Position numbers and translations under genes: made by a program
Shown: positions 1 through 9,675 of the stretch, piece after piece
Layout: every line of letters begins with the position of its first letter
Position numbering within the stretch: the stretch's first letter is position 1
The notes under the pieces: generated by a model
Databases searched by the model: none
The model's input: only the letters and a program-made list of their open reading frames with translations
Told to the model about the DNA's origin: nothing
Assembly: GCA_902561355.1 (NCBI GenBank)
Contig: CACEPG010000006.1
Coordinates: forward strand, 1 to 51,089
Source of the DNA: an uncultured Alphaproteobacteria bacterium
Lineage (GTDB): Bacteria; Pseudomonadota; Alphaproteobacteria; HIMB59; GCA-002718135
Length of the DNA stretch: 51,089 nucleotides
Direction of reading: 5' to 3'

Positions 1-327
1 AAAGAAAAGCAAAGTATAAATCTAGATCAATCAAAAGATTTCAACCTTCTTAAAAATAAGTTTAGTAATTTAGAAAAAGAGAATAGTATAAATGTCAAAA
101 CTATAAATGAACTTAAAATTCAATTAGATAATTTAGTTGGAAAACTTGCAAATACTAAAAATATTTCTTCCCAATTATCAACTAAAAATAATCTTCTTGA
201 AAAAGAGCTCAGCACATTATTATCAATAAATGAAACTTTTGAAGACAAGATAAATGATTTAAATAAAAAAATTGAAAACCAAATAAAAGAAATTAAGAAA
301 TTGAAAGATATCTCTCATCATAATTAA
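1..327 (+). CDS. C-terminal part of a coiled-coil protein (5' end outside window)
   Basis: Frame 1 is open from the first base to a TAA at 325-327, giving 108 residues with no start in view. The peptide is almost all Leu, Lys, Glu, Asn, Ile and Ser, with heptad-like spacing of Leu/Ile (for example LLEKELSTLL and LNKKIENQIKEIKKLK), so it looks like the end of a long coiled coil. It ends in SHHN. No catalytic motif is visible. The next gene converges on it with only 3 bases between stop codons. It could be an SMC-like, structural or cell-envelope coiled-coil protein; I cannot name the family without the N-terminal part. Confidence 0.7.
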   Translation, partial: KEKQSINLDQSKDFNLLKNKFSNLEKENSINVKTINELKIQLDNLVGKLANTKNISSQLSTKNNLLEKELSTLLSINETFEDKINDLNKKIENQIKEIKKLKDISHHN

Positions 328-330
328 TAA

Positions 331-807
331 TTATTTATTTTTTTTACGAAATAAATAAGGTTCTTCAAAATCTCCTTTCCAAATTCCTGATTTATTAATT
401 TTTGCTACTTTTTCATCATCAACAAAATCTTTTGAATAGTATCTATATGCAATTGCCCATCCTTCTTGTACAATTTTTTTATTCAAATTAATTTTATCTT
501 TAAAGCATATACCAATATGTCTTTTATAACGATCTGTATCTATAAGTTTGCATGAAATTTTTTTATTATTAATAAAGTTTATTAAAAATTTTTTAGATTC
601 TTTTCCACAGTTCCATACTTTATCATTAAATAAACAATTTTGATTTAATTCAGGTGCATCAATTCCATGTAATCTAATTTTGTATTTTCCTATATGTAAT
701 GTATCACCATCAATAATTTTAGCATTTCCGTTAATTAGTTCTGCAGCAAAAAGATTTTTATAGAAAAATAATATAAAAACAAAAGCAAATAGAAACTTAA
801 AAATCAA
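331..807 (-). CDS. exported thermonuclease (SNase) family protein
   Basis: A 158-residue protein with a hydrophobic signal segment (about residues 3-21, ending FAAE) followed by a staphylococcal-nuclease fold. The SNase active-site pattern is visible: Asp34 in DGDT, Arg45 in IRLHGIDAPE, Asp50, Glu53, and Arg96 in DRYKR, which correspond by motif to D21, R35, D40, E43 and R87 of the S. aureus enzyme. It is predicted to be a secreted or periplasmic Ca-dependent nuclease. The only plausible start is TTG at 805-807, overlapping the end of soxG by 11 bases; no ATG lies between it and the upstream in-frame stop. It sits last in the sarcosine oxidase operon, though a functional link to C1 metabolism is not obvious. 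Confidence 0.85.
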   Translation of the reverse strand: MIFKFLFAFVFILFFYKNLFAAELINGNAKIIDGDTLHIGKYKIRLHGIDAPELNQNCLFNDKVWNCGKESKKFLINFINNKKISCKLIDTDRYKRHIGICFKDKINLNKKIVQEGWAIAYRYYSKDFVDDEKVAKINKSGIWKGDFEEPYLFRKKNK

Positions 808-1375
808 GATTTTCTGAGCCGTCTATAATTAAGCTGTAAACATAATTTGCATGGGAATTATTTAAAAATATATCAATTTCTGGAACTTGATTTTCATTAT
901 GATTTCTCAATAATAAAATTGGAACTTTAGCAAATAATGATAGTGCACATGTTGATTCTCTTGGTAAACTTTTTTCTAAATCCAAAACCAAAAATTTAGA
1001 TAGTAATTTATAAATTTTTTCCCCAGAAAGTCGAACTATAGTTCTATTTTCAGATACGTCTGTTACACTTGCCTCTAGATCACCAATTTCATTTTTAAGT
1101 TTTGAAAACAAATTGTCATCTTCATTAATAATTAACCACTCATCTGGACTTAACCATATAATTTTTAAATTTCCATTTTTTGTAAAAGTGTTAGGTTTGG
1201 TGGGCAATATTGCATTTAGGATTTTACCACAAATCTTCATATAATCTGTATTTTTAGTATTAATTCTTAGGTTAATTTTATTAATAAAAGCAAGTTCTTG
1301 AATATTTGTCCCAAAAAAATTCTCAATCTTATTGTTTTGTAATGATTTGATAGTGTTTTCTCTTTCTAAAATCAT
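797..1375 (-). CDS. soxG: sarcosine oxidase gamma subunit
   Basis: A 192-residue protein at the position expected for the gamma subunit of heterotetrameric sarcosine oxidase, directly after soxA with an ATGA 4-base overlap. The sequence has the SoxG features LRINT, WLSPDEWLII, a VTDVSENRTIVRLSG stretch and a Leu-rich end (LSKFLVLDLEKS). SoxG resembles part of the GcvT folate-binding fold and packs against the alpha subunit. Together the subunits oxidise sarcosine to glycine and transfer the methyl carbon to tetrahydrofolate. The start is ATG at 1373-1375. Assignment rests mainly on operon position plus these motifs; gamma is the least conserved subunit. Confidence 0.88.
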   Translation of the reverse strand: MILERENTIKSLQNNKIENFFGTNIQELAFINKINLRINTKNTDYMKICGKILNAILPTKPNTFTKNGNLKIIWLSPDEWLIINEDDNLFSKLKNEIGDLEASVTDVSENRTIVRLSGEKIYKLLSKFLVLDLEKSLPRESTCALSLFAKVPILLLRNHNENQVPEIDIFLNNSHANYVYSLIIDGSENLDF

Positions 1376-4344
1376 GCACTTAATCTTTCATTTGTCGGAT
1401 CAATAAATACTGGATTACTTATTTCTACCTCTACAGTTTTATCAGGCATGGGAGCAAAAATAGTTTGTCCTTTTTTCTTTAATCCATCCTTTACTAGGCC
1501 TAAAGCAATAGATCTGCCTAAATTAGGTGAATAATAACTAGAGGTAATATGGCCAATCATTGCCATAGGAGGTTTAGAAATTTTTTCTACTAATTGTGCA
1601 CCTTCTTCTAAGACTAAATTTGGATCTTTAGTTAAAATTCCGACTAATTGTTTTCTATCTTCTTTAATAGTATCACTTCTATTAAGAGCTCTTTTTCCAA
1701 TAAAATCATATTTTTTCTTACTTACAATCCAACTCATATCTAAGTCAATTGGCGTAACAGAACCATCTGTTTCTTGACCAACTATTACAAATCCTTTTTC
1801 AGCTCTAAGTACGTGCATAGCTTCAGTTCCATAAGGAGTGATGTTGAATTCTTTTCCAAGTTCAAAGCACTTAGACCACAAAGATTTAGCATAACTGGAA
1901 GGAACATTAATTTCATAACATTTTTCACCAGTAAAACTAATACGCATTACACGGCAACTTATGCTGTTTATTTGAATATTTTTAAAACTCATATGAGGAA
2001 AATTTTCTGAAGAAAAATCAAAGTCCACGAATATTTTTTTCATTAAATCTGTTGCAAGGGGGCCATTAACACTTATTGTTGAAAATTGTTCAGTTACAGA
2101 CGTTAAAAAGACTTTAAGTTCTGGCCATTCTGTTTGCAACCAATCTTCTAACTTACTCATAACACTTGCTGCGTTACCTGTTGTTGTAGTCATTAGATAA
2201 TGATTTTCAGCAAGTCTGCTTGTTACACCATCATCAATTACCATTCCATCATCACCTAACATTAATCCATATCGACATTTTCCTATACCAAGTTTAGACC
2301 ATGAATTTGTATAAACACGGTTTAGAAACTCGCTAGAGTCTCTTCCTTTAATATCTATTTTGCCCAAAGTTGAAGCATCTAATATTCCTATCCCTTCTCT
2401 AGTTGCTTTAACTTCTCGGTTGACAGCTTGGTGCATATCTTCCTCTTCTTTAGGATAATACCAAGCTCGTTTCCATTGGCCTACATTTTCAAATTTTGCA
2501 TTATTATCAATATGCCATTGATGTATTGGAGTAGTTCGCTCTACATCAAAAAATTCTTTTACGTGTCTACCTGCTAAAGCCCCAAAGGTTACTGGAGTAT
2601 AAGGTAATCTGTAGGTTGTGGTCCCAAGTTCATGTATTTGTTTGTTTGAAAATTGAGAAATAATTCCAAGTGCATTAATATTGCTTGTTTTTCCTTGGTC
2701 AGTTGCCATTCCAGTAGTTGTATATCTTTTTACATGCTCAATGGATCTATAACCTTCTTTAAGCGCTAATTTTATATCTTTTGCGGTTACGTCGTTTTGA
2801 AAATCTACAAACATTTTAGTTTTACCAAAATATTTATTAGATGGAACAACCCATAAATGTTTGATTTTGTCTTGAAAAATCTTATTAACTCCTTCTCTAT
2901 TCTTATCTTGAATTTCTTTTCCAAATTCGCTTAACAATTTTTTCATTTTGTTGAAAGTTTCTTCAAAAATATCATCTAATTCAAAAGTACCATTACAAGC
3001 ACCAATTGATATTTCTTCTTGAAAGGATATATCAGGAATGAAAGTTGCATCTGATTCCCTAAAAATAAGTTTACCTCTAGATTGTGAAAACAAATGCACG
3101 GTAGGAGTCCATCCTCCAGATACACAAAGTAAGTCACATGATAATTTTTTTGATTTACCTATTGTATTTCTAAGTTTTTCATCAAATTCACTAATTATGA
3201 CAGAATTAATTTTTTTTCTTCCCTTGGTGTTTATTACTCCATGATTAAAGTAAATTTTTAGTCCAAAATTTCTTGCTTTTCTTACTAAATCTCCCTTTGA
3301 TTCTTTTCGAACATCAACTATTGCCTTTATTGGAATTTTATTTAGATAAAAATCAATTGCAGTTTTGTAAGCACTATCATTATTTGTAAATATTATGATA
3401 TTTCCCCTAGGTTTAACTTTATAGTAATTAAAATATTTTCTCACACTATTTGCTAACATTATTCCTGGCCTATCATTGTTGTCGAAAGTTAAAAAACGCT
3501 CAATTGAACCTGTAGCTAAAACAACTTTTCTTGCTCTTATTTTCCAAATAATTTGTCTAATATTTTTGTTTTTAATTTTTTGGCAAGCAAGTAAATAATT
3601 ATTATGCATATAAGCAAAAAGTGTTGTATTTTTAATAATTTTTAAATTATTTGAGTTGTTCAGATTTTCTAATTCATTTACTAGACTTATGCCAAATGAT
3701 GTTTCAAGAACATTATCTACAGAGCCTTGTAATGCACTTTGCACATAATCAACATTTAGCTTTTCACCGCCTAATTCAGAACTTTGTTCAACAAGTAAAA
3801 CTTTTAAATTTGCTTTTGTTGCTAATTTTGCAGCGTACAATCCACTTAAGCCTCCCCCTACAATCAACACATCACAGTGGTAATGAAAATGTTCATATTT
3901 ATCTGGATCATCTTCTTTAGGGGATTTCCCTAATCCGGCAGCTTTTCTAATAAAATATTCATATTTCTCCCAAAACTTTGGAGGCCACATAAATGTTTTA
4001 TAATAAAAACCTGCAGGAAAGAATGGCGAGAGGAAATCATTGATAGATCCAAAATCAAAATTAACATTTGGCCAGTTATTTTGTGAACTAGCGTTTAAAC
4101 CTTCATAAAGTTCTATCTCTGTTGCTCTTACATTTGGCTCAGTAATATTGCCTGATTCTAATTGGACAATTGCATTTGGTTCTTCACTTCCTGCACTAAT
4201 TATTCCTCTAGGTCTATGATACTTAAAACTTCTACCTACTAAAAAAACACCATTTCTAATTAAAGCACTTGCAAGAGTATCTCCTTCAAAACCAAAAAAT
4301 TTTTTTCCATCAAACTTAAAAGAAATTTTTTTATCAGTAATCAT
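1372..4344 (-). CDS. soxA: sarcosine oxidase alpha subunit
   Basis: A 990-residue protein of the length usual for the alpha subunit. The N-terminal part (about 8-80) resembles a ferredoxin-like Fer2_4 domain (DTLASALIRNG, FKYHRPRGI). A Rossmann dinucleotide site GGGLSG lies at 163-168, followed by a pyridine-nucleotide-disulfide-oxidoreductase-like region. The last third (from about 630) is a GcvT-like aminomethyltransferase domain that in this family binds tetrahydrofolate. In the known enzyme alpha carries NAD and helps bind the flavins, and 5,10-methylene-THF forms at the folate site. It overlaps soxD upstream and soxG downstream by ATGA, which implies translational coupling. No frameshift or missing block is visible. 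Confidence 0.97.
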   Translation of the reverse strand: MITDKKISFKFDGKKFFGFEGDTLASALIRNGVFLVGRSFKYHRPRGIISAGSEEPNAIVQLESGNITEPNVRATEIELYEGLNASSQNNWPNVNFDFGSINDFLSPFFPAGFYYKTFMWPPKFWEKYEYFIRKAAGLGKSPKEDDPDKYEHFHYHCDVLIVGGGLSGLYAAKLATKANLKVLLVEQSSELGGEKLNVDYVQSALQGSVDNVLETSFGISLVNELENLNNSNNLKIIKNTTLFAYMHNNYLLACQKIKNKNIRQIIWKIRARKVVLATGSIERFLTFDNNDRPGIMLANSVRKYFNYYKVKPRGNIIIFTNNDSAYKTAIDFYLNKIPIKAIVDVRKESKGDLVRKARNFGLKIYFNHGVINTKGRKKINSVIISEFDEKLRNTIGKSKKLSCDLLCVSGGWTPTVHLFSQSRGKLIFRESDATFIPDISFQEEISIGACNGTFELDDIFEETFNKMKKLLSEFGKEIQDKNREGVNKIFQDKIKHLWVVPSNKYFGKTKMFVDFQNDVTAKDIKLALKEGYRSIEHVKRYTTTGMATDQGKTSNINALGIISQFSNKQIHELGTTTYRLPYTPVTFGALAGRHVKEFFDVERTTPIHQWHIDNNAKFENVGQWKRAWYYPKEEEDMHQAVNREVKATREGIGILDASTLGKIDIKGRDSSEFLNRVYTNSWSKLGIGKCRYGLMLGDDGMVIDDGVTSRLAENHYLMTTTTGNAASVMSKLEDWLQTEWPELKVFLTSVTEQFSTISVNGPLATDLMKKIFVDFDFSSENFPHMSFKNIQINSISCRVMRISFTGEKCYEINVPSSYAKSLWSKCFELGKEFNITPYGTEAMHVLRAEKGFVIVGQETDGSVTPIDLDMSWIVSKKKYDFIGKRALNRSDTIKEDRKQLVGILTKDPNLVLEEGAQLVEKISKPPMAMIGHITSSYYSPNLGRSIALGLVKDGLKKKGQTIFAPMPDKTVEVEISNPVFIDPTNERLSA

Positions 4345-4694
4345 TTTTTATTAAATGTGCTTGAAATATTTCCAGAACCAATATTTGGTTCACCTGAAGG
4401 GGTATTTGGATCATCACCATTAATATTTGGTGGCGATTCTCCCATATTATAAATTTTTAAAATTTCATCTGTTGCAGTATTTCTTACAATATTAAACCAT
4501 CTGCGACAACCGCTTGAGTGATTCCATCTTTCAAATTGAACTCCTTTAATATTTTTGCGCATAAACAGATAATCAGCCCATTGATCATCGCTTAAGTCAG
4601 GTGGGTTTTTCGGACGTGCTATGTGTGCCTCTCCGCCACAATTAAATTCAACCTGCTCTCTTTCTCCACAATAAGGACAATTAATTAAAAACAT
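4341..4694 (-). CDS. soxD: sarcosine oxidase delta subunit
   Basis: A 117-residue protein that begins with a zinc-ribbon-like CPYCG (Cys6, Cys9) and continues to WNHSSGCRRWF (His59, Cys63). These four residues match in spacing the zinc ligands described for the delta subunit of Corynebacterium heterotetrameric sarcosine oxidase. The middle carries the family stretch RPKNPPDLSDDQWADYLF. The C-terminal tail after about residue 90 is rich in Gly, Asn and Pro and probably flexible. It lies between soxB (6-base gap) and soxA (ATGA overlap). The subunit is structural and small, and has no catalytic role of its own. Confidence 0.96.
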   Translation of the reverse strand: MFLINCPYCGEREQVEFNCGGEAHIARPKNPPDLSDDQWADYLFMRKNIKGVQFERWNHSSGCRRWFNIVRNTATDEILKIYNMGESPPNINGDDPNTPSGEPNIGSGNISSTFNKK

Positions 4695-4700
4695 AACAAA

Positions 4701-5960
4701 TTAATGCGCTACCGCTGCAGCACCATGTTCGTCTACTAATTCACCACTTGAAAAACGATTAATTGTAAACGGTGCATTTAGTTCATGGGGTTCATCATTA
4801 GCAATAGTATGAGCAAAAACCCATCCAGATCCTGGAGTTGCTTTAAAGCCACCAGTACCCCAACCACAATTAAAATAAAGTCCGTTAATATGTGTTTTGC
4901 TAACTATCGGACTTGCATCAGGACATATATCAACAATACCTCCCCAATGTCTAAGCATTTTCATTCTTGAGAAAAGTGGAAATAATTCTACAACTGCTGA
5001 AATTGTATCTTCAACAATATTGAAACCTCCTCGTTGAGTATAAGAACAATACCCATCAGTTCCAGCACCAATTACTAGTTCACCTTTATCAGATTGAGAA
5101 ACGTAAGCATGGATTGTATTAGACATTACAACAGTATCAATAATTGGTTTGACTGGTTCCGATACTAAAGCTTGTAGTGGTCTGCTTTCTAAAGGTAGTC
5201 TAATATTTACCATATTAGCAATTACACTTGAGTGACCAGCAGCTACTACTCCTATTTTATTTGATTGAATGGTTCCTTTAGTTGTTTCAATTCCAGTTAC
5301 TTTTCCATTGACTACATTAATATTAGTTACTTCACAATTTTGAATTATATCTACACCCATGGCGTCTGCACCTCTAGCATATCCCCAAGCAACTGCATCA
5401 TGTCTAGCAGTCCCAGCTCTTCTTTGTAATGTTGCTCCTAAAACTGGATACCTAATTTTTGGTGAAGTGTTAATAACAGGACAAAATTTTTTAACTTCAT
5501 TTGTACTTAACCATTCACAATCAATATCGTTAAGTCGATTAGCATGCCATCTTCTTTTTAATTCACGAACATCATGAAGAGTGTGGGCAACGTTCATAAC
5601 ACCTCTTTGAGAAAACATTACATTATAATTTAATTCTTGTGACATTCCTTCCCAAAGTTTTAAAGCATGTTCATATAAACCTGCACTTTGATCCCATAAA
5701 TAATTTGATCTAATTATAGTTGTGTTTCTTCCTGTATTTCCTCCACCTATCCAGCCTTTTTCAATAACAGCTATATTATTGATACCATGGTTTTTGGCTA
5801 AGTAATAAGCTGTTGTTAATCCATGACCGCCACCTCCTATTATTATTGCATCATATTTTTTTTTTGGTTCAGGTGAACGCCATACAGGTTGCCAATTTTC
5901 ATGATAAGTTAAAGCATTTTTAACTAATGAAAAAATTGAATATTTTTTTGGTTTTTTCAT
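4701..5960 (-). CDS. soxB: sarcosine oxidase beta subunit
   Basis: A 419-residue FAD-dependent oxidoreductase of the DAO family and the catalytic subunit of heterotetrameric sarcosine oxidase. After a typical N-terminal lead ([22 protein letters not shown]), the FAD site IIIGGGGHG lies at 39-47, followed by [10 protein letters not shown] at 72-81. The [10 protein letters not shown] segment contains His187, the likely covalent flavin (FMN) histidine by comparison with the family. The C-terminal [17 protein letters not shown] segment is also characteristic. This subunit oxidises the N-methyl group of sarcosine. It is the first sox gene, 29 bases after fhs, so it is probably co-transcribed with fhs. 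Confidence 0.97.
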   Translation of the reverse strand: MKKPKKYSIFSLVKNALTYHENWQPVWRSPEPKKKYDAIIIGGGGHGLTTAYYLAKNHGINNIAVIEKGWIGGGNTGRNTTIIRSNYLWDQSAGLYEHALKLWEGMSQELNYNVMFSQRGVMNVAHTLHDVRELKRRWHANRLNDIDCEWLSTNEVKKFCPVINTSPKIRYPVLGATLQRRAGTARHDAVAWGYARGADAMGVDIIQNCEVTNINVVNGKVTGIETTKGTIQSNKIGVVAAGHSSVIANMVNIRLPLESRPLQALVSEPVKPIIDTVVMSNTIHAYVSQSDKGELVIGAGTDGYCSYTQRGGFNIVEDTISAVVELFPLFSRMKMLRHWGGIVDICPDASPIVSKTHINGLYFNCGWGTGGFKATPGSGWVFAHTIANDEPHELNAPFTINRFSSGELVDEHGAAAVAH

Positions 5961-5989
5961 AATAATTGAAATATTATTCTCTATCAGTT

Positions 5990-7651
5990 TTAAAACAGAC
6001 CTTCGATTTGTCCATTAGAATCTAACTTTATTGAGTTTGCAGCTGGTACACTCGGTAAACCAGGCATAGTCATTATTTCTCCACACACCACAACTATAAA
6101 TTCAGCCCCACTTGAAAGTCTGACTTCTCTTATTGGAATAGAATGATTTTCTGGAGCACCTATTTTTGATGGGTCTGTAGAAAAACTATATTGTGTTTTT
6201 GCAATACAAATAGGGAAATTTCCATAACCTTGATTTTCAAATTGCTTTAATTGATCTCTTATTTTTTTGTTGATTATTACTTCATCAGCTCTGTAAATCT
6301 CAGAAGTAATTTTTTTAATTTTATCAATAAGCAACTCATCATCTTTATATAAATAATCAAATTTATTTTCCTTATCTGTAAGTTCAACAACTTTTTTTGC
6401 AAGTTGAACTGTTCCTTCTCCTCCTTTAGCCCAATGCTCACATAAAATTACTTCTACATTCATCTTTAAGCATTCTTCTTTTAAAGCTTCAATTTCTTTT
6501 TCTGTGTCGTTAACAAAATGATTTACTGCAACAATGACAGGTAAACCAAATATATGAATATTTTCTATATGTCTTTTTAAGTTAGATACACCTTTAATAA
6601 CAGCTGAAACATTTTCTGGTTCAAGATTTTTTTTATCTACTCCTCCATGCATTTTTAATGCACGAATGGTTGCAACTAATACAACTGCATTTGGTTTTAA
6701 ATCAGACTTTCTGCACTTAATATTTAAAAATTTTTCTGCACCTAAATCTGCTCCAAATCCAGCTTCTGTTACAACATAATCGGCAAGTTTTAAGCTAGTT
6801 TTTGTTGCTATAACGCTATTACATCCGTGAGCAATATTTGCGAATGGACCACCATGTATTATTGCAGGATTGTTTTCTAAAGTTTGTACTAAATTTGGGA
6901 GTAAAGCTTGTTTTAATAAAACAGTCATTGGTCCTTCAGCTTTTAAATCCTTTGCAAAAATAGGTTTTTTATCTTTTGTATAAGCAATAGTTATATTTCC
7001 TAAACGTCTTTCTAAATCTTTTAAATCATTAGCAAGACAAAAAATAGCCATAACTTCTGATGCGACTGTAATATTGAATCCATCAGTTCTAGGAAACCCA
7101 TTTGATATACCGCCAAGATTTGCAGTAATTTCTCTTAGTGCTCTATCATTTAAATCGAGACATCTTTTCCAAATGATTCTTCTGGTGTCTATTTGTAATT
7201 TATTACCCCAATAAATATGATTATCAATTAAAGAGGCTAATAAATTGTTCGCCGAAGTAATTGCATGAAAATCACCAGTGAAATGAAGGTTGATATGTTC
7301 CATTGGTATTACTTGGGCATGACCTCCACCTGCAGCACCACCTTTCATTCCAAAACTTGGTCCTAAACTTGGTTCTCTTAAACAAACTAAACTATTTTTT
7401 CCAATTTTACATAATCCGTCATGAAGCCCTACTGAGGTTGTTGTTTTTCCCTCTCCAGCTGGAGTAGGTGAAATAGCTGTAACTAAAATTAATTTTGAAT
7501 CTTTTTTTTGATTTTTATTTATTTTGTTAATATCAATTTTTGCAATGTGGTGACCATAAGGCTTTAAATGGTCTTCTTTAAGATTTAGTTTTTTAGCTAC
7601 ATCACGAATATTTTTTTTATCAGCTTTTCTTGCAATTTCAATATCTGACAT
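5990..7651 (-). CDS. fhs: formate--tetrahydrofolate ligase
   Basis: A 553-residue enzyme that interconverts formate, THF and ATP with 10-formyl-THF, ADP and phosphate. The P-loop PAGEGKTTT is at 64-72 after LVTAISPTP. The family stretches [28 protein letters not shown] and the C-terminal [15 protein letters not shown] are intact. Length is normal. An SD-like GAGGAT precedes the ATG. Placed just upstream of soxBDAG, it is well positioned to run in reverse, turning sarcosine-derived C1 units into formate with ATP gain, or forward for purine synthesis. The 110-base gap upstream suggests that it has a promoter of its own. FolD, needed to connect methylene- and formyl-THF, is not in the window. 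Confidence 0.97.
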   Translation of the reverse strand: MSDIEIARKADKKNIRDVAKKLNLKEDHLKPYGHHIAKIDINKINKNQKKDSKLILVTAISPTPAGEGKTTTSVGLHDGLCKIGKNSLVCLREPSLGPSFGMKGGAAGGGHAQVIPMEHINLHFTGDFHAITSANNLLASLIDNHIYWGNKLQIDTRRIIWKRCLDLNDRALREITANLGGISNGFPRTDGFNITVASEVMAIFCLANDLKDLERRLGNITIAYTKDKKPIFAKDLKAEGPMTVLLKQALLPNLVQTLENNPAIIHGGPFANIAHGCNSVIATKTSLKLADYVVTEAGFGADLGAEKFLNIKCRKSDLKPNAVVLVATIRALKMHGGVDKKNLEPENVSAVIKGVSNLKRHIENIHIFGLPVIVAVNHFVNDTEKEIEALKEECLKMNVEVILCEHWAKGGEGTVQLAKKVVELTDKENKFDYLYKDDELLIDKIKKITSEIYRADEVIINKKIRDQLKQFENQGYGNFPICIAKTQYSFSTDPSKIGAPENHSIPIREVRLSSGAEFIVVVCGEIMTMPGLPSVPAANSIKLDSNGQIEGLF

Positions 7652-7761
7652 TTTTTATCCTCAATAATTATTTGAATTGATATAGATGAAGTTAAGGAAG
7701 TTACAAATCATTATTTTAATAAGACAGTTAAAAAATCAGGAAATGTTGGCTAATAAAGATG
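7652..7761 (-). promoter_or_regulatory. spacer between metF and fhs, candidate fhs promoter
   Basis: This is one of the longest gene-free gaps in the window (110 bases). Read on the minus strand, a weak sigma70-like pair is visible: TTGTAA, 16 bases, TATATC, about 25 bases before the fhs ATG, then an SD-like GAGGAT. No convincing terminator hairpin follows metF and I see no riboswitch-like structure. AT richness makes chance matches likely. Confidence 0.3.
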
Positions 7762-8655
7762 CTAAGATTTAGAAACAAACTGATTTTTTTTATAAAGTAT
7801 GTCCGATTCCTGAATTGACTTTAACCAATCTGATGTTTTTTTTATACCTCCAAATGCATAAAAATGTAGTTTCTTGAGTTTAGAATTTGGATTTTTATTT
7901 TTATAATATGCTAGATCATAAATTAGTTTATCAGGAGTTCTAGTTGTGGCCAGTTTTGTTAGATTAATTGCTTGTTTTGAAATAAATCTTAATGAATTTC
8001 CTATACCGCAAGATTTAGCATACATAAGTAAAGTTTTAATAGAAGCTGGACCTGGAATACCTGCATGAATTTCTAGTTTGTTATCAAGTGTTTCCAAATG
8101 AGATTCCCAATCTATCAATGATTTTGCTTCAAAAAAAAATTGTGTTGCTAAATACATTTTAAAATCTGCTTTTAGAGCAAATTGATTTTTTTTTATTATT
8201 GCATCATCTAGTTCATAGTTATTTATATCAGGACTTCCTTCTGGATGTCCAGCAACACCTACATCAGTAAAATTGTATTTAGATAAAAAATCTGTTTCTA
8301 ATACATCCATTGTACTTTTTATACTTCCCTTTTGCTTTCCTCCTCCACCTATAATTAAAATCTTATAACATCCACATTCAACTGATAGAGATTTAATAAA
8401 ATATTCTAACTCAATACTATCTTTTATTGTTCTTGCCGGGAGATGAGGTACAACATCAAACCCTTCTAGATTAAGTTTTTTTACAGTATTTATTACATTG
8501 TCTTTATTTTCATCAGGCAAATACGTAACATATACAGTATTTTTTTTGTTTACTATTTCTGAAAATTTACCATATTTATTATAAACACTTGGAGTAGTTT
8601 CTATTGAATAAGAATTTAGGTATTCCTTTGTTAAATTTATATTTTTATCAATCAT
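7762..8655 (-). CDS. metF: methylenetetrahydrofolate reductase (MetF-like)
   Basis: A 297-residue TIM-barrel protein of the MetF family, reducing 5,10-methylene-THF to 5-methyl-THF with a flavin. SIETTP (Glu19) occupies the place of the N-terminal catalytic Glu motif. The family stretches VVPHLPAR, VGVAGHPEGSPD, TQFFFEA and GIPGPASIKTLL are present in order. The N-terminal motif and GIPGP segment resemble the variant MetF proteins found beside folate-dependent demethylation genes rather than E. coli MetF. It heads the C1 block on the minus strand and starts 39 bases from the divergent trhO. With Fhs and sarcosine oxidase it gives a branch from methyl oxidation toward methionine synthesis. Confidence 0.85.
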   Translation of the reverse strand: MIDKNINLTKEYLNSYSIETTPSVYNKYGKFSEIVNKKNTVYVTYLPDENKDNVINTVKKLNLEGFDVVPHLPARTIKDSIELEYFIKSLSVECGCYKILIIGGGGKQKGSIKSTMDVLETDFLSKYNFTDVGVAGHPEGSPDINNYELDDAIIKKNQFALKADFKMYLATQFFFEAKSLIDWESHLETLDNKLEIHAGIPGPASIKTLLMYAKSCGIGNSLRFISKQAINLTKLATTRTPDKLIYDLAYYKNKNPNSKLKKLHFYAFGGIKKTSDWLKSIQESDILYKKNQFVSKS

Positions 8656-8694
8656 TATAGAATAAATTAATTAGTTATTATATTAGATGAATAA

Positions 8695-9633
8695 ATGAAT
8701 AATCTACTTTTTACCATTATTACTTTTTATCAATTTAAAAAAATAAACAATCTTCTTAAATTTAAAATTGAATTGAAGGATATTTGTAAATTTAATAAAA
8801 TTCGTGGTACAGTTATAATAGCAAAAGAAGGTATCAATGGTAGTGTCGCAGGTACAAGTGGGTCAATTAGGTTATTAGAAATTTATTTAAAAAATAAGGG
8901 TTTTGATAAGATTAAGCCAAAATATTCATATTTTAAGTACATGCCATTTTTTAGACTTAAGGTAAAACTTAAAAAAGAAATTGTAACTTTCAGATCAAAA
9001 TCTATATCGGCTAATCCTGAAGAATCAACTGGAAAACATATAAAAGTAAATAATTGGAATAATTTAATCAAAGATAAAAAAACAATTGTAATTGATGTTA
9101 GAAATAATTTTGAATTTGAAATTGGAACTTTCAAAAGAGCAAAAAATCCCCAAACAAAAAGCTTCACTGATTTTAAAGATTATATAAAAAAAAATTTAAA
9201 TAATAGTAAAGAAAAAAAAATAGCCTTATTTTGCACCGGAGGTATAAGATGTGAAAAAGCTTCTTCTTATATGATTAAACTGGGATTTAAAGATGTGAAT
9301 CAATTAGATGGGGGTATTTTGAAATATTTAGAAAAAATACCAAAAAAAAAATCACTATGGAATGGTGAATGCTTTGTATTTGATAATAGAGTTTCAATTA
9401 AAAATGAATTGAAAGAAGGGACTTATGAGCTATGTCATGCTTGCAGATATCCTTTAAGTAAGAAAGATCTTAAATCTATTAAATATAAAAAAGGATTATC
9501 ATGTTCACGTTGTTATGGAACTTTGTCTGATTCTAAGAAAAAAAGTTTATCTGAGAGAAACAAACAAATCAAAATTTCAAAAAAAAGAGGTTTATTTAAT
9601 CCTTATATAAAAAAAACTTTGAGTGAATTTTAA
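8695..9633 (+). CDS. trhO: rhodanese-like tRNA uridine(34) hydroxylase
   Basis: A 312-residue protein of the TrhO (YceA) family, which hydroxylates U34 of some tRNAs on the way to 5-methoxy- or carboxymethoxy-uridine. An N-terminal acylphosphatase-like domain (about 1-100, with AKEGINGSVAG) is followed by a rhodanese domain with the active Cys180 and Cys186 in CTGGIRCEK. A C-terminal cysteine cluster (Cys247, Cys250, Cys270, Cys273) probably binds a metal. The ATG at 8695 gives the usual N-terminus beginning at the domain boundary. It stands alone between the C1 block and rpmG, divergent from metF. Confidence 0.93.
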   Translation: MNNLLFTIITFYQFKKINNLLKFKIELKDICKFNKIRGTVIIAKEGINGSVAGTSGSIRLLEIYLKNKGFDKIKPKYSYFKYMPFFRLKVKLKKEIVTFRSKSISANPEESTGKHIKVNNWNNLIKDKKTIVIDVRNNFEFEIGTFKRAKNPQTKSFTDFKDYIKKNLNNSKEKKIALFCTGGIRCEKASSYMIKLGFKDVNQLDGGILKYLEKIPKKKSLWNGECFVFDNRVSIKNELKEGTYELCHACRYPLSKKDLKSIKYKKGLSCSRCYGTLSDSKKKSLSERNKQIKISKKRGLFNPYIKKTLSEF

Positions 9634-9675
9634 AAAACAGCTTTATTTGAATAAATTTTAATATATATCGTCCAA

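Noticed and set aside
1372-4344. Possible split or frameshift in soxA because plus-strand frames open inside it
   Set aside because: The 990-codon minus-strand frame is continuous and has all domains in order; the plus-strand frames are shadows.
7652-7761. Glycine- or SAM-type riboswitch upstream of fhs
   Set aside because: The 110-base gap is too poor in GC pairs to show the needed helices, and no conserved core stretch is recognisable by eye.
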